Shown in pieces: positions 12,300 to 23,915 of a DNA stretch of 64,000 bases. The stretch comes from Parasponia andersonii (lineage: Eukaryota; Streptophyta; Magnoliopsida; Rosales; Cannabaceae). How positions within the stretch are numbered: position 1 is the first letter of the stretch; each line of letters starts with the position of its first letter. The notes beneath the pieces are model-generated. The model was not told the DNA's origin. It saw nothing but the letters and a program-made list of their open reading frames with translations, and ran no database searches. The stretch covers positions 726,373 through 790,372 of the forward strand of contig JXTB01000027.1 of assembly GCA_002914805.1 (NCBI GenBank). The letters run 5' to 3'. Position numbers and translations under genes: made by a program.

Positions 12300-13852
12300 T
12301 GTTGTTTTATTTTATAATTACTATGCAAGTGCACGTGCCGAACAAGTAATATAATAATGAGTTGAGTATCATCTCCACAGGGATTGATTACCAAAATCAG
12401 TTGGAAAAACTAAATGTTAAACAAGCTAAATTAAGAATTTAGAGGAACTAACATATGCAAATAAAAATATAAATGCTAAACATAAAACAATATGATCTAA
12501 ACAAGAGATTGTAAATCAATAGAGATATTAAGCTAGAATTATTGAATCTTCCTCATTTGCAAATCTGGGCATAATTGCTGCAGTAATGCTTGCGGAAAAA
12601 TTCACTCCAGTAATCGAAAATTCCTTCTATACATAGTAATCTTTCGAATTTATTATATTTTAAGTTCTTCAAACCAGATTTAACATATTTCTATGCAGAT
12701 CCAGTTCTCAATACACCATTTATAACATCAATTTTCAATGGGTTATACATGGTAACAATATATTCCTATATCATTACTAATTCAAAGATTCACTAAAGAG
12801 ATACTTGAAATATGCATCATTTAAGCTAGATCTAACTAAATTAACCTTTTTAGAATTAATCCCAGTCTATTTATTCTAAATATTGGTGGCCAAACAATAA
12901 TAGGACAAAATAATGAAGCTCACTTAAGTGAAAAAGAGGAAATTACTATAAACACTTAAAAAACATTTAATCCTTCATTATAACCTTAGATTCATCAATA
13001 TCCCAACTAAAGAAACATAGCTTATGGTCTGAAATTTAAACAACAGTAGCTTAAAATGCTCCATCAATTTCAGAACATTCAAGAAAGGAAATAGAGAATT
13101 CAATAGGAGAAGATTAAAAGAAGTAAAGAAAGTGCTAGCTGGATGATAGTGATTTTTCACCCACTACTGCTGCTAGTACTCCTCCTTTTTCATCCTTTCT
13201 TCCTTGTACTGTTCCCTCTCTCCTCCATTCCTTTTCTATGTAATTTTCTCTCTTGAGCTGTCGCTACTCCTCCTACTCCTTCCTACAGTATAGTTTCCTT
13301 TTATATTAGAGTAGGTAAGATACCCTAACACACGTGTCAGCCAAATATGGAGTAAGGACCACTTTTGCTTCATTTTCCCTTAGATGGTATTTAATATTAG
13401 CTTATTAGAGTAGGTAAGATACCCTAACACACATGTCAGCCAAATATGGAGTAAGGACCACTTTTGCTTCATTTTCCTTTAGATGGTATTTAATATTAGC
13501 TATCAGCACCAGCTGTGCATAAAAGATGCCAGCTGGAAAAAGAATTCTGCTATTTAGTATTGCTCTGGTGCATTGCCGCAACAAAGTTATTTTCAGCCTT
13601 GACTTAAGTTCAGCCTTCCTTCAAAGATGCTGCCATTTAAATTCATCAGAACTCAAGTCCTAATTTTGGCATTTCTACTAGAAATTAACAGAAATAAAAT
13701 AGATATTAACTTTATTAGATTTTAAACATTAGAAACACCACATACCAAAATAAAATAAAGAAAAGTACCTAAACTAGACAATTTGATCTTTTAAAATAAC
13801 TGTCCTAAGACTCAAAAACATACCAAATAACTCTATTTTTATAGAGTTATCA
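12300..13852 (-). repeat. 3' LTR of element A
   Basis: 1553 bp, in element orientation TGATAACTC...CCAACA-like (here CAACA at 12300). It is clearly homologous along its length to 30248-31645, which is 1398 bp. The extra length comes from a 99-bp tandem duplication (13305-13502) and a following block absent from the partner. A polypurine tract lies immediately upstream. Confidence 0.92.
13305..13502. repeat. 99-bp tandem duplication inside the left LTR of A
   Basis: Two adjacent copies (13305-13403, 13404-13502) both start ATTAGAGTAGGTAAGATACC and differ at only a few positions. The right LTR of A has a single copy, starting near 31254. The duplication therefore arose after A inserted. Confidence 0.88.
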
Positions 13853-13867
13853 TACCCCCAAACTTGA
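13853..13867 (-). other. Polypurine tract of element A
   Basis: The minus strand reads TTCAAGTTTGGGGGTA directly before the LTR start TGATAAC. A second G-rich copy (TTAAGTTTGGGGGTGTTAG) lies at about 14907-14889, upstream in the element. Confidence 0.85.
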
Positions 13868-14995
13868 ATTGTTACTCGTCCCCGAATGACAAAAATGGCA
13901 AAGACACAAAAGAGTTCTAGTTTACTGACAGTAAGAAAATCATACCTTAATTCTCTGTTCTACTTTTCAATCTTCATCCTTTGATTAGAATCACCCTTTC
14001 TCAAATACTAGTTCAATTCATTACAAACTTACTTTCACATGATTTTCCCTTGAGTGTGTGTTGGAAACTATGGTTAGAATTCTCTGGATTACTCAAGTCA
14101 TATCAAAACATGATCACTGGGCCTAACTTTCTGGTTTCAAAAGCTAATCTTGTAAATCCTTCTCCACTAATGCAAGTCAACCAAACACTTAAGACTTATA
14201 AGGCTTTAACAAACTTGCACTACTGAGCTTAATTTGATTGTTTTTATTATTACTTGTTTCTTTTTTTTTTTTAACACTCAGATGTCACAATGCCTATTTA
14301 AGCAAATGCCAATATTGGTGATGAAGGCACCCAGTTACTCAGCAAAGTCACTTTCACAGTTGCTGAGGCATACTCATATTCCAAACTACTATTTGATGCA
14401 AAGGTATACATGGAGCTCATGTTACCATTGGTTACTAGGTAATTCAAAATAGTGGAGTATTTATTTTTCATAACACTTCTTCTTTTTTTTTTTTAAACAT
14501 TTAAATCTCCCAAACTTAAGCTCATTTTTACTTTCAATGTATCATGCCTACACTAAGTCCTCCATGTTTAGTCTCCTACATTTCACTTCAAAAGATTCAC
14601 AAAATCAGTTATAGACCTTAAGCCCTCACAATTATTCAAGATTTCCTAAGCTTTCCTAAAGTCCTCTAATCCATAGCTCTAGTGCATAGAAAAATTGGAA
14701 ATTTCACGTATAATAGCAAGCTAAAACAAATATCCCCAATATTCAATTTCTGGCAATTCATCTCAAAAGCTAAAAATTTTAAAGCAATGAGAGTTTCATA
14801 AGATCACAATGCTGCAGCACACCAGAGCAATAGAACACAAACAGAAATAAAATCAGATAAATATATAGACAATTAAACAGATAAACTAACACCCCCAAAC
14901 TTAAAACAAGCAGTGTCCCCACTGCGACACAAATTAAAAGAAACATATAAGGAAATAAAAAGAAAGGGTAAAGAGGTGAAAACTCCCTGTCACAG
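13868..14995 (-). other. 3' non-coding region of element A
   Basis: Between the extra ORF and the 3' polypurine tract. AT-rich with T-runs at about 14260-14275 and 14480-14495, and a second polypurine-like tract near 14890. Small ORFs here (13981-14226, 14234-14452) are on the antisense strand and show no family features. Confidence 0.6.
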
Positions 14996-16260
14996 TTACG
15001 CTGCAGCTCCATTGGATCCATCTTCATTAGATTCTGCCATGTGCTCATCGTCTAAGTCCTGGAGTATTTCTTTTGGAAATGCAGGGAAAATTGAAATGGG
15101 TCTGGTGAAATTCTTCTGCAGGGACTTCTTCAGGGCATTGTCTCGTTTCTTTTCATATGCCCAGAATTATTGCTACTGCTGGTGAATTTTCTGCAACATG
15201 GACATCAGCTGGTACTGTTGTACCTCCTGTTGACTCATACGCTGCTCCAGGGACTTTAGCTGTTGTAGGATATCATTGTTGGTGCTACTGCTGGATGTTG
15301 CAGGAGGTTTGCTTGATGAGGGTCGATGGGTAGACTCAGCTGGTCCTTCTTGGGCAATTTGGGCTACGGCAATGGCATCTATTTCGCCCGTGTTGTGCAG
15401 CTTTTCTTTATTGACTAGATAAGGAGCACATGCATTATGACACATCCTGGTAATTAGGGATGGGAAAAATAAAGCCCCTAATTTCCTCGCAGCACACGCA
15501 CAAATTTCCTTATGAATCATCTGATCCACGTTGATAGATTAACCAGTCAACATGGAGTACAACAACAACACACACTCCTTGGAAAACGTTTTGCCATATG
15601 TGGTAGGCAGCAAGTGAGATTTTAGAAAATGGTACCAAACTTTTGCAGGAGGGTTCAGCGAGCTCTGAAGGCATATGTAGGCACCCTAGGATGAGAAATT
15701 CCACTCGGCTCCTACTACAGTAACAGTCTCTAGCACTGTGAGCAGTTCGGGTTCTGTGATGTCTTCGATGATTTTAGAGTGCTCATCTACCGGATCCCCT
15801 AACCAAAGATGGTATTGATGGCTTCCATGCTCAAGGGCAACTAAACTCCTCTAATGTACACAGTGTCCTCTTCTGGATTAGTTAGGTTGGCATAGAATTC
15901 ACAAACTAGAGGCATAATCGGGTCCTCTGGGTGAGCGCAGATTAGTTGCCAGTTGTGTTGGATGATGACATCTGCAATGAATAGCGGCTGCCCTAGTGGC
16001 GCATTATTGTCCCACATGAATCCTTTCTCGACACTTAGAGGCCGATTTTGAATGTTCTCTTCATACCTTGCTTCGGTTGCTTAAGATTCGAACTTGACTG
16101 CTTTAGAAGCTTTACAAGCTACTCGCTTGATTCCCATTTCTCGTGCAACAACAGAGATTTTCTCCCCCAAACTTGAGCGAAAATGAAACCCCTCATCGGA
16201 ATTGCTAGCGGCTGTTAATGAAATGGAGATTGGTGAGGTGGAGACTGAAGTGAAGTTCTG
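14996..16260 (-). pseudogene. Extra ORF after pol in element A ('putative plant transposon protein' type)
   Basis: Same sense as pol and placed where Athila elements carry an env-position ORF. One minus-strand frame can be followed for about 1.2 kb. Readable parts include GEKISVVAREMGIKRVACKA (about 16165-16100), FMWDNNAPLGQPLFIADVII (16020 on), the stretch HKEICACAARKLGALFFPSL (about 15520-15460) and a Gln-rich segment LEQRMSQQEVQQYQ, then FWAYEKKRDNALKKSLQKNF after a stop. In-frame stops are at 16081-16083, 15841-15843, 15686-15688, 15539-15541 and 15173-15175. The sequence resembles PF20167-type proteins (from memory). I see no convincing signal peptide or fusion-type membrane segment, so calling it an envelope protein is not supported. 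Its role is unknown. Confidence 0.75.
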
Positions 16261-16715
16261 TTGAAGGAGATTTTGTGGGGCTAGGATTTAAAAAAAAAAA
16301 GGGAAAAAGTTACCCCACTTTCTTTCTTTTTTTTTTTTTTGAGCAGTCTGGAACTAGGTCTGTTGCTGTACAAATATATAATACTAATTTCGTTGCTGTA
16401 GCAATCTGTCATTTACTGGGAATCTGCCATTCTGCATTGGAATACCAAAAATCCTTCCTGAACTCCCTCTTTCCTACTTGTCTCCACTGTTAGGCACGTC
16501 TCCTGCATAAGAATTAACCACAATTTAAAAGTAAAATTAAACACCTCATTATTCTTCTCTTTTTTTTTTAAGTAAAAGAAGAATATAAAAAAATATTTTA
16601 CAATAGAAAGTAACAGAAAAAAAAAGAATTAAAAGAAATGGAGAGGAGGAATATGCGGTGGGTTGCCTCCCACTAAGTGCTTAGTTTAGAGTCGTCAGCC
16701 TGACTGCTTGCTCAT
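16261..16715 (-). other. Spacer between pol and extra ORF of element A
   Basis: Non-coding, with T-runs (16320-16341, 16558-16570) and A-runs. It contains GGGTTGCCTCCCACTAAGTG (16661-16680), a motif I recognise as conserved just after pol in Athila-like elements. Confidence 0.55.
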
Positions 16716-17062
16716 TCATGGCTCTTGTAGAGTGATTGAGGTCTTCCCTCTGTCAAGCTTAGCTCCCCAATAATGCTTCAACCTCTGGCCATTGACCTTG
16801 AATTGGCGACTTGAGTTTTTCTCCAGCAAATCAATAGCACCATATGGGTAAACCTTAGTTACTTTGAATGGACCTGACCATCTAGACTTCAATTTACCAG
16901 GAAACAACTTCAATCTAGAGTTAAACAACAATACTTGCTGTCCAGGTTCAAAGTTCCTTTGTTGAATTTTTCTGTCATGCCAATTTTTCGTTTTATATTT
17001 ATATAACTTGGCACTTTCATAAGAACACATTTGAAACTCTTCTAGCTCATTTAGCTGCAGCA
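16716..17062 (-). pseudogene. C-terminal piece of the element A integrase
   Basis: The minus-strand frame reads LQLNELEEFQMCSYESAKLY at its start, later KIQQRNFEPGQQVLLFNSRL and KLKSRWSGPFKVTKVYPYGA, the typical C-terminal domain of gypsy integrases. It ends with its own stop at 16716. It is the direct continuation of the integrase core at 25083-25630, from which it has been separated by fragment B and element C. The ORF appears to extend to 17159 only because it reads on into the abutting LTR of C. Confidence 0.88.
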
Positions 17063-17628
17063 CCGGATTCATAAACAACCCGATAGAGGTAAGGTTACTA
17101 CCAGAGTCATAAATAACCTGTGAGTTGATGAGATTGGTACCATTCGCTAAACAATCCATATAGGTGAGGTTGTCACTGGAGTCAAAATAATCCGAGGTTA
17201 GGATGATATAGCCGGAGTCAAGACTATTGTAAAGGTTAGGATATGCCTAAAAAGAATTCACTCTGTTTGTAAAAGGGTCGGTCAAGTCCATAATCTTGAT
17301 CCGATAGTGGAAATCTCAAAGCAAGTTGCCGAGGATCGAGGATGTAGGCAAACTGTCGTGTTTGTCAAACCTCGTAAAAACCGAGTTTGTACTTTCTCTA
17401 TCCCTACACTCTTTAGTTTATTGCAAGCTATGTAATTGAGTATTTGATATTTAGTGTGCTTAATATACTTGCTATTATTGCTATATGTTTGGCATTATTG
17501 TTGATTTAGCTAAAATTTTTTAAAATACTAGTCTATGGTTTTTAATAGTTGAAAAGTTTCTTAAAACATTTTAAAACCTAATTCACCCCTCTCTTGAGTT
17601 ATCAATCTTGGGCTCACAATAGCTAACA
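17063..17628 (+). repeat. 5' LTR of element C (3' part only)
   Basis: Runs from GGATTCATAAACAACCCGAT to CAATAGCTAACA and aligns with the end of the 3' LTR, which has GGATTTATAAACAACCCGAT near 22408 and the same CAATAGCTAACA end. About 1.15 kb of the LTR start is missing. Confidence 0.85.
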
Positions 17629-17630
17629 AT

Positions 17631-17642
17631 TGGTATCAAAGC
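17631..17642 (+). other. Primer-binding site of element C
   Basis: TGGTATCAAAGC two bases after the LTR end, one mismatch from the usual TGGTATCAGAGC complementary to initiator tRNA-Met. Confidence 0.85.
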
Positions 17643-17645
17643 TTA

Positions 17646-18861
17646 GTGCTCAATTTTGAAAGACTTAACCATCTTGAGATGACATACCGAAACAATTTTC
17701 AAAATCTTTCAAATGAGTGGTTTTCAACTAGACCACCATTTTTTAATGGTATTGACTACAATGTTTGGAAAATCAAAATGCTTAAATTTCTTAAATTTAT
17801 TGGTAATGATTTATTGAATATTATTTTTCAAGGTCAATATATTCCTAGAAAAATAATTGATAATAAATTTGTTGAAAAAGAGTTTTATGAATATGATGAT
17901 TTTGACAAAATTATGTTTTCTAGGAATGGATGTGCTTTTAATTAGTTGTTATGTAGTATAGATGTAAATATTTATAATAGTATTCAATTAGCTACTAATG
18001 CGTACGAAATCTAGAAAATGCTTGAAAGCACATATGCCACCACAAGTCAAATAAAAGAAAGTGATGAAGAAGATGAGGAGAAAGATAAGGAAAAGAAAGT
18101 CATTACTCTCAAATCTTCCATGCAAGAAGAAGAAATTAAAGCTACTTATGATGATAGCAATGACGATAATTTGGATGATAATGTTGAAGAATAAGTAAAC
18201 AACATGTGCTTCATGACTATCGATAGTGAGGTAAAATCTCTTGAACTCGATAATGATTCACTTGATGATTTTAATGATAGTAGTGATTTTGAAAATGATA
18301 GTGATGAAGAATAGTTATCATACAATAAACTACTTGATGATTTTCATAAATTATATGACAACGACAAATTACTTGTTTTGAAAAATAGTGCTCTCAAGAA
18401 GCAATTATCTTTTTTATGAAAAAACTTGAGGAATTTTCAAAAGAAAAGGAAGTTATTTTGAATGGTGATTTATATGAATTCTTGAAAAATGAAAATACTT
18501 CCTTAAAAAAAAGATTTTGGATTTAACCAATATTGTCCACAATTTCACCAACGGAAAGAAGAATTTTAATTCAATGCTTGGTGGACAAAGATGTGTTTTT
18601 GACAAAGGAGGTATAGGATACAAACCGTTTGTAAAACAAAAGTATCTCAAAAATTATTTTGTCAAAGCAACATCTAATGATAACTTAAAATATACATATA
18701 CTTATTGCAACCAAAATAGATATATAAGCTTTTCTTGCTCAATCAAGAAAAATGCATATTTTGGTGTTAAACAACAATGGGTACCAAAGAGTTCAAAGAC
18801 TAACCCCCAAGGACCCAAAATTATGTGGGTACCAAAATCCAAATTTGTATATTTGTTGTAG
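17646..18861 (+). pseudogene. gag of copia element C
   Basis: The first block (17646-17945, 99 aa) contains STRPPFFNGIDYNVWKIKML, the conserved start of plant copia gag proteins. Acidic, low-complexity coding follows, with in-frame stops (for example 17943 and 18193). A second block (18517-18861) has a broken zinc-knuckle region (CNQNRYISFSC) and repeated QQWVPK/MWVPK motifs typical of SIRE-group gag. It would have packaged RNA in virus-like particles. Now non-functional. Confidence 0.8.
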
Positions 18862-20400
18862 GTACAACCAAGAAAGTGAACGTTTCAAGAACTTGACCAA
18901 TGACTTCACCAAACTCTCAATTTTTACAAAGAAATGATGGTAGATATTTCATTTTTAGAGACAATACCAAAAGCAAGATTATTGGCATAAGTAATATCGG
19001 TAATAATTCTTTGCCTATATTTAAAAATGTCTTGCTAGAAATATATTATGCTTAATTCTTGTCAATCATTTGATTAGGCTTTTAAAGACTGTTTTATTCT
19101 TTCAAATATTCAACTTGAAATTTTGAACAAATGAGAGTATATTTTTTTTGATTAAAAAAAATATTTATTGCTTTTGGCATTTAAGATTTGGACATGTTAG
19201 TATGGTTACATTTTCAAAACTTTAGTAGAGTAATCTTGTTATGACTTACCTAGTCTAATTTTGTTTTTGAAATGACAAGATTTGTAAAGCATGTAACTTT
19301 AGAAACTATATTAATTGTTTTTTTTTGAAAAATATTATGCTTTTATGTTAATTGATAATGTTTCAAAAAGATTTACATGATTTTCTTCATTGGTTTCAAA
19401 ATGGCTTGATTATGTCGAATGCAAATGTTTTACTAAAATACTTTTAGGCCAAAATCGTCAATGCTATTTGTTATGTTTTGAACCGTGTGTTGATTAAATT
19501 TATTTTGAATAAAATACCATTTTGAGTTTTGAAATAATCAAAAGCCCGATGTTGGGTTTTTTTAGAGTTTTTGGATACAAATATTTTTTAAGCACCAAAG
19601 GCAATTTGAAATTTTTGATTTAAAATCCAACATTGAAACTTTTCCTAGTTACTTTACTACTACTTATGCATAAAGAGAGTTTTTCAGCAAAAGAACTAAG
19701 TAGTAGATATATCAATGCATATGACATTTGATGAAACTAAGAACTCTTTCAAGAAGAAAAGCATAGATGATGTTGTTGTAGGTATGGTATTGTACTTGAA
19801 TGATTGGATCCTAACGAAAAATTCAAGATGATGATTGAGTCCAACCTCAACACAAAGAAGATGAAGAGCTTTTGGAAGGATGGTATGGATGATTTTATTT
19901 GATTTAAAAATTTCTCTTATATGATTCAAATAGCTTGCATAATACATATTGCTTAGACTCTTATATTTGTGCAAATACTTGATAGTTTTTATATAATAAA
20001 CACTATGCATAATTAATTGAATTATTTTATCTATATTGGTAATGTATTTGAACTCAAAATGATGCATTACTTGAATTCAATGTTTACACCTTGTAACTTT
20101 ATCATTTTACATTTTTACGCATGATTTTTTATGGGAACAAATTTTTTATAAATATCATATATAAGATTGTCATTAGCTTTCAAAACATGCTTTGTTATGT
20201 TTTATCTTTTCTGAACATCTATTTCTTATGGTTATTTAAACTTGGATAACATATCATGTTTGGATTGAATACTCGTTGTTAGTTGCTTATTCATGTTTTT
20301 ACTTTATATCTGTTAATTGGTATCCATAATTGATGTCTCTCATATATGATTGATCTTTTCTTACTTTGACTATTGATATTCTGATCATGATTCATATATT
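18862..20400 (+). pseudogene. Residual protease/integrase region of element C
   Basis: Strongly decayed. Two integrase pieces can be read. WHLRFGHVSMVTFSKL (19175-19222) is the His-His part of the zinc-binding domain, with its CKAC pair near 19287. NAICYVLNRVLIKFILNKIP (about 19460-19520) belongs to the part after the catalytic core. The catalytic core itself and reverse transcriptase were not found; both are missing or unrecognisable. A 123-codon minus-strand ORF at 20067-19696 is an AT-rich shadow. Confidence 0.6.
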
Positions 20401-21249
20401 GAGGGGGAGCATATTTATGATTTATTTGTACTTAATTCGTCATTATCGTTTTTTCATAAATTTTATGCTCTCTATAATTTGATGAAAATGAAGGAAAGGA
20501 AATTATTTCACTATTGTGCTCTAATAACTTTAGATTTCTCCTATACTTTATGATGATTATACTTAGAGAATTTATTTTTAACAAGTGAAATATTAAAATT
20601 TAGAGCTTTGCTTATCTTGATGTGATGAAACTTCTCTACTTGGTATATGCTATATTTCTTATACTCATTGACATCACATTGTTGTTCAATCTTATGTTTG
20701 ATATTGTTATTTTTATTTTGAAGATTGGTCAATCCTAGTTGTCTCCATATCTCCTTATTACTTATCTTGTCATATTATTTTTTACATGGAGAGAAAATTG
20801 TTTGAGTATTACTCTTTTATATACTTTTGTCATCAATTCAAATGGAGAAAGTAGTATAGTAAATTCACATAGGGAGAATCTTATTTTAAAGATAAATTGG
20901 TTTTTATGTAATATCTATTTTGATATTTGTCTCTATCTTTTTAATGATGTCAAAAGGGGGAGAATAATGTTGATTTATGAATATGAAGAGAAAAGATTCA
21001 TTTATGAGTGTGCATAGTTTAAGGGAGAGAACTTCGTTTAGCACAGATTTCTAATTTTCTCACAATATGCTTATGATGCTTAATTGGGTTAAAAAGGGGG
21101 AGCAAGTCCTTTAACTTTCTCAAGCATATTTTGAGATAGAGCTGGTAAGGAATAAGATAAACATGTCAAATTTCATACTTTAATATCCTTATTACATATT
21201 TCCTTTTATCTCATAAATCAATATTTGTCATCATCAAAAAGGGAGAGAT
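20401..21249 (+). other. 3' untranslated region of element C with repeated polypurine tracts
   Basis: Non-coding. Four polypurine-like tracts occur: GAGGGGGAGC (20401-20410), AAAAGGGGGAGAATAATG (from 20952), AAAAAGGGGGAGCAAG (from 21091) and AAAAAGGGAGAGAT (21235-21248). The last directly abuts the 3' LTR and is the functional position. Confidence 0.75.
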
Positions 21250-22975
21250 TGTTGGGAAATTAAGGTTTCAATCTTACTCACTCTTATTTTGAAAATAACA
21301 AATATTTGATTTAGTACTAATGATTTAACTTAAGTATGTAGTGAAATGGTATTAAAGTTCTACCTCAAGTTAATCAAGGAATCAAGCTTGAAGATGGATG
21401 CATATGGATATATTAGAATCAAGCTTGAAGATAGATAATCAAAATACAAGATCGTGTCTAGATAGGGTATATTCATACTTAGTCTTGTATTTGATTTAGT
21501 TCATTGCACATAAATTCTCTTTGCATTGGCTCTACTTTTCAAAAGAGTTTTTAAACTATCTTAAGCTGAAAATGGTTATTTTATCATAGAAGTTTGAAAA
21601 TAGAAAATAATGATCTCTTTAAATGAGAAAATATTCTTTAAAACATGATTTCTTAAGTTTAAATAAGTTGTAAATATATTTGAAATCATGATTATTTAAA
21701 ATAGGCTAAAAGAAGATTTTTTATTTGTAAACAAGAATGTGTTTTGGATGAACACTTTCTAAATTATTGTTAAATATCTTTGTGAAACTAAAACAAGTTT
21801 ACAATAGCCAAAATATTCTTTGTAAATTGATTTCTAATGTTTTTAAAGTGTTTAAAACAAGTTTAGAAGTCAGTTTTTGAAAAACGCCAAAAGCTGTAAA
21901 AATCTGAAAAAAAAAAAAAAGCCAAAATCATATCAAAATTTGAAATATGATCAAAATATGATTTTGGTCGACTAACAGTGGTTTTGTTCGATCACTTTTT
22001 AGACCAGTGGCCAGAAATGACTGTTGAAGCTGAACTAATGTATCAAACTCCAACGGTTATATTTTTGGTCGACCAACGTTAATTTTGCTTGATCAAACAT
22101 TTGGTAGAAAGCTAATAATTGCTATAAACGGCTAGTTTTCTTGGATATCTATATATAGAGCCTTATTTGAAGTCATTTAAGACAAGATCATGAACTTAAA
22201 TTGATATTCATCTACGCTCAAAGTGTCATAGCCTATTTTTACATCAATTACACTTTCAAATCATATTGAGCCAATCTTAGAGCATCTATAGTGCATTGTT
22301 CTCAAACTTCCTAAGCCAAAATTGTATTAATTACTTTATGAAGAGAATTTGTGAGTGAATGTTCACTCTTATTTATAGAGAAACCATTGAGTGTGAGGTA
22401 AGGTTACCACTGGATTTATAAACAACCCGATAGAGGTGAGGTTGCCACCGGAGTCATAAACAACCCGTGAGTTGGTGAGATTGGTACCATTGTCTAAACA
22501 ATATGTATAGCTGAGGTTGTCACCAGAGTCAAAACAATCTAAGGTTAGGCATGACAGAGCCAGAGTCAAGACTATAATAAAGGCTAGGGTGTGCCTAAGA
22601 AGAATTCACTCCGTTCGTAAAAGGGTCGATCAAGCTTATAATCTTGATTCAATAGTGGAAAGCTCAAAGCAAGTTGCCGTGTTCTGAGGACGTAGGCAAA
22701 CCGTTGTGTTTGTCGAAACTCGTAAAAACTAAGTTGCACTTTCTCTATCTCTACACTCTTTACTTTATTACAAGCTATTTAATTGAGTGTTTGATATTTA
22801 GTGTGCTTAATATACTTGCTATTATTGCTGTATGTTTGGCATTATTGTTGATTTAGCTAAAAAGTTTTAAAATACTGGTTTATGGTTTTAAATAGTTGAA
22901 AGTTTTCTTAAAACGTTTTATAAGCCAATTCGCCCCCTTCTTGGGTTGTCAATCTTGGGCTAACAATAGCTAACA
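21250..22975 (+). repeat. 3' LTR of element C
   Basis: 1726 bp, TGTTGGGAAATTAAGG...CAATAGCTAACA. It contains a TATA box near 22150 (ATATATAGAG). Its last about 570 bp match the partial 5' LTR. No matching target duplication is possible because the left end is deleted. Confidence 0.88.
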
Positions 22976-23890
22976 TATTTGACACCAGTACATGTATTTG
23001 GTTGGCTTGAATAAGCAGTGCTAGCAATGGTGGAGGAGGTGTTGGCCACATAGGATTGTCATAAATGTGATCTTTGATGAATAATGATGGCATGACGATT
23101 TGGATCTCAAAAGGTGAAGATTCACAAGTGTTTTCTTGTGATTCATTCTCTTTAATCCACTCTTGATTCTCCTCTTCACTTGAGTTTTCATCATCAAACA
23201 AACCCAAGGTTCTCTCGCTTGTACTCGGCTCCTAACGATGGCTTTCATCATTGTTTGTGATATGTACATTAATCATAGTCACCGCCCTTGTCATGGCCTC
23301 AAGAGAGTTATAAAGAGACTCAAATTGTGAATTACAAATGGTCTCCATTCTCTCTGGCTCCCCATGGCAAAGTCTTGTCTCCTCCGAAAATTATGAAAAA
23401 AGATATTCAAGGTCAGGAGAAGGCTCCTCTTGGTCATGTGGAGTATCACACTATAGTGCCGAAATGTTAGAATTATTTCCCAAACCGAGGTGGCTTAGTA
23501 GATAATTCCAACTCCGATAGTCAAAGTCACCCATATCTTCTAACAACCAATAAGTTTCATTAATGGATACTTGGCAGATAGTGGTGGTACCATTTCTTCT
23601 TTCCACCCACATTCTTGTTTTAGTTCGAAGGTTGTTGAGGAAATTTTGTATTTAATACTCCGGGGATAAACTATGAATCGGGCATAGTGTGAGCAATTCC
23701 TTGTATCTCCATTATGCACAACAAAATGGCTCCGAGTCTCATTAAGAAATCATAAGAGGACTTGTTGATCTAATATCTCCAAGTACCTCGCAAAACAAAC
23801 ATTTAACAATAAATATTAAAAATGAAAATAAATACCTAAATTAAAATCAAGCAACTTATTCTCGATATCAACAACAATCTAAAATACCAA
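22976..23890 (-). pseudogene. Leader/gag-start remnant of fragment B
   Basis: Minus-strand ORFs 23269-23021 and 23207-22908 overlap in two frames, suggesting one frameshifted coding stretch. The second contains an acidic segment DDENSSEEENQEWIKENESQ. I do not recognise a domain. The last codons of 23207-22908 run into the LTR of C and are not original. Confidence 0.4.
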
Positions 23891-23909
23891 TTTCCCAGCA
23901 ACAATACCA
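23891..23909 (-). other. Mutated primer-binding site of fragment B
   Basis: The minus strand reads TGGTATTGTTGCTGGGAAA. Compared with the tRNA-Asp-type site of element A (TGGCGCCGTTGCCGGGGA), most differences are C-to-T or G-to-A changes, as expected from methylcytosine deamination. Confidence 0.72.
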
Positions 23910-23915
23910 AAAAAT

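Larger units (their letters stand above)
17063..22975 (+). mobile_element. SIRE/Maximus-like Ty1/copia element C, 5'-truncated
   Basis: Plus-oriented element with a partial 5' LTR (17063-17628), primer site, gag, integrase remnant, polypurine tract and full 3' LTR (21250-22975). The 5' LTR matches only the last third of the 3' LTR (about 22400-22975). The left edge abuts the integrase of A and the right edge abuts the leader of fragment B. C therefore probably entered B, and a later deletion removed the start of C together with the rest of B. Confidence 0.85.

Noticed and set aside
14996-16260. Retroviral-type envelope gene in element A
   Set aside because: The position fits, but no signal peptide, fusion peptide or transmembrane anchor could be seen. 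Described instead as an ORF of unknown function.
19696-20067. 123-codon minus-strand ORF
   Set aside because: AT-rich, low complexity, opposite to the pol remnant of element C; no family features.
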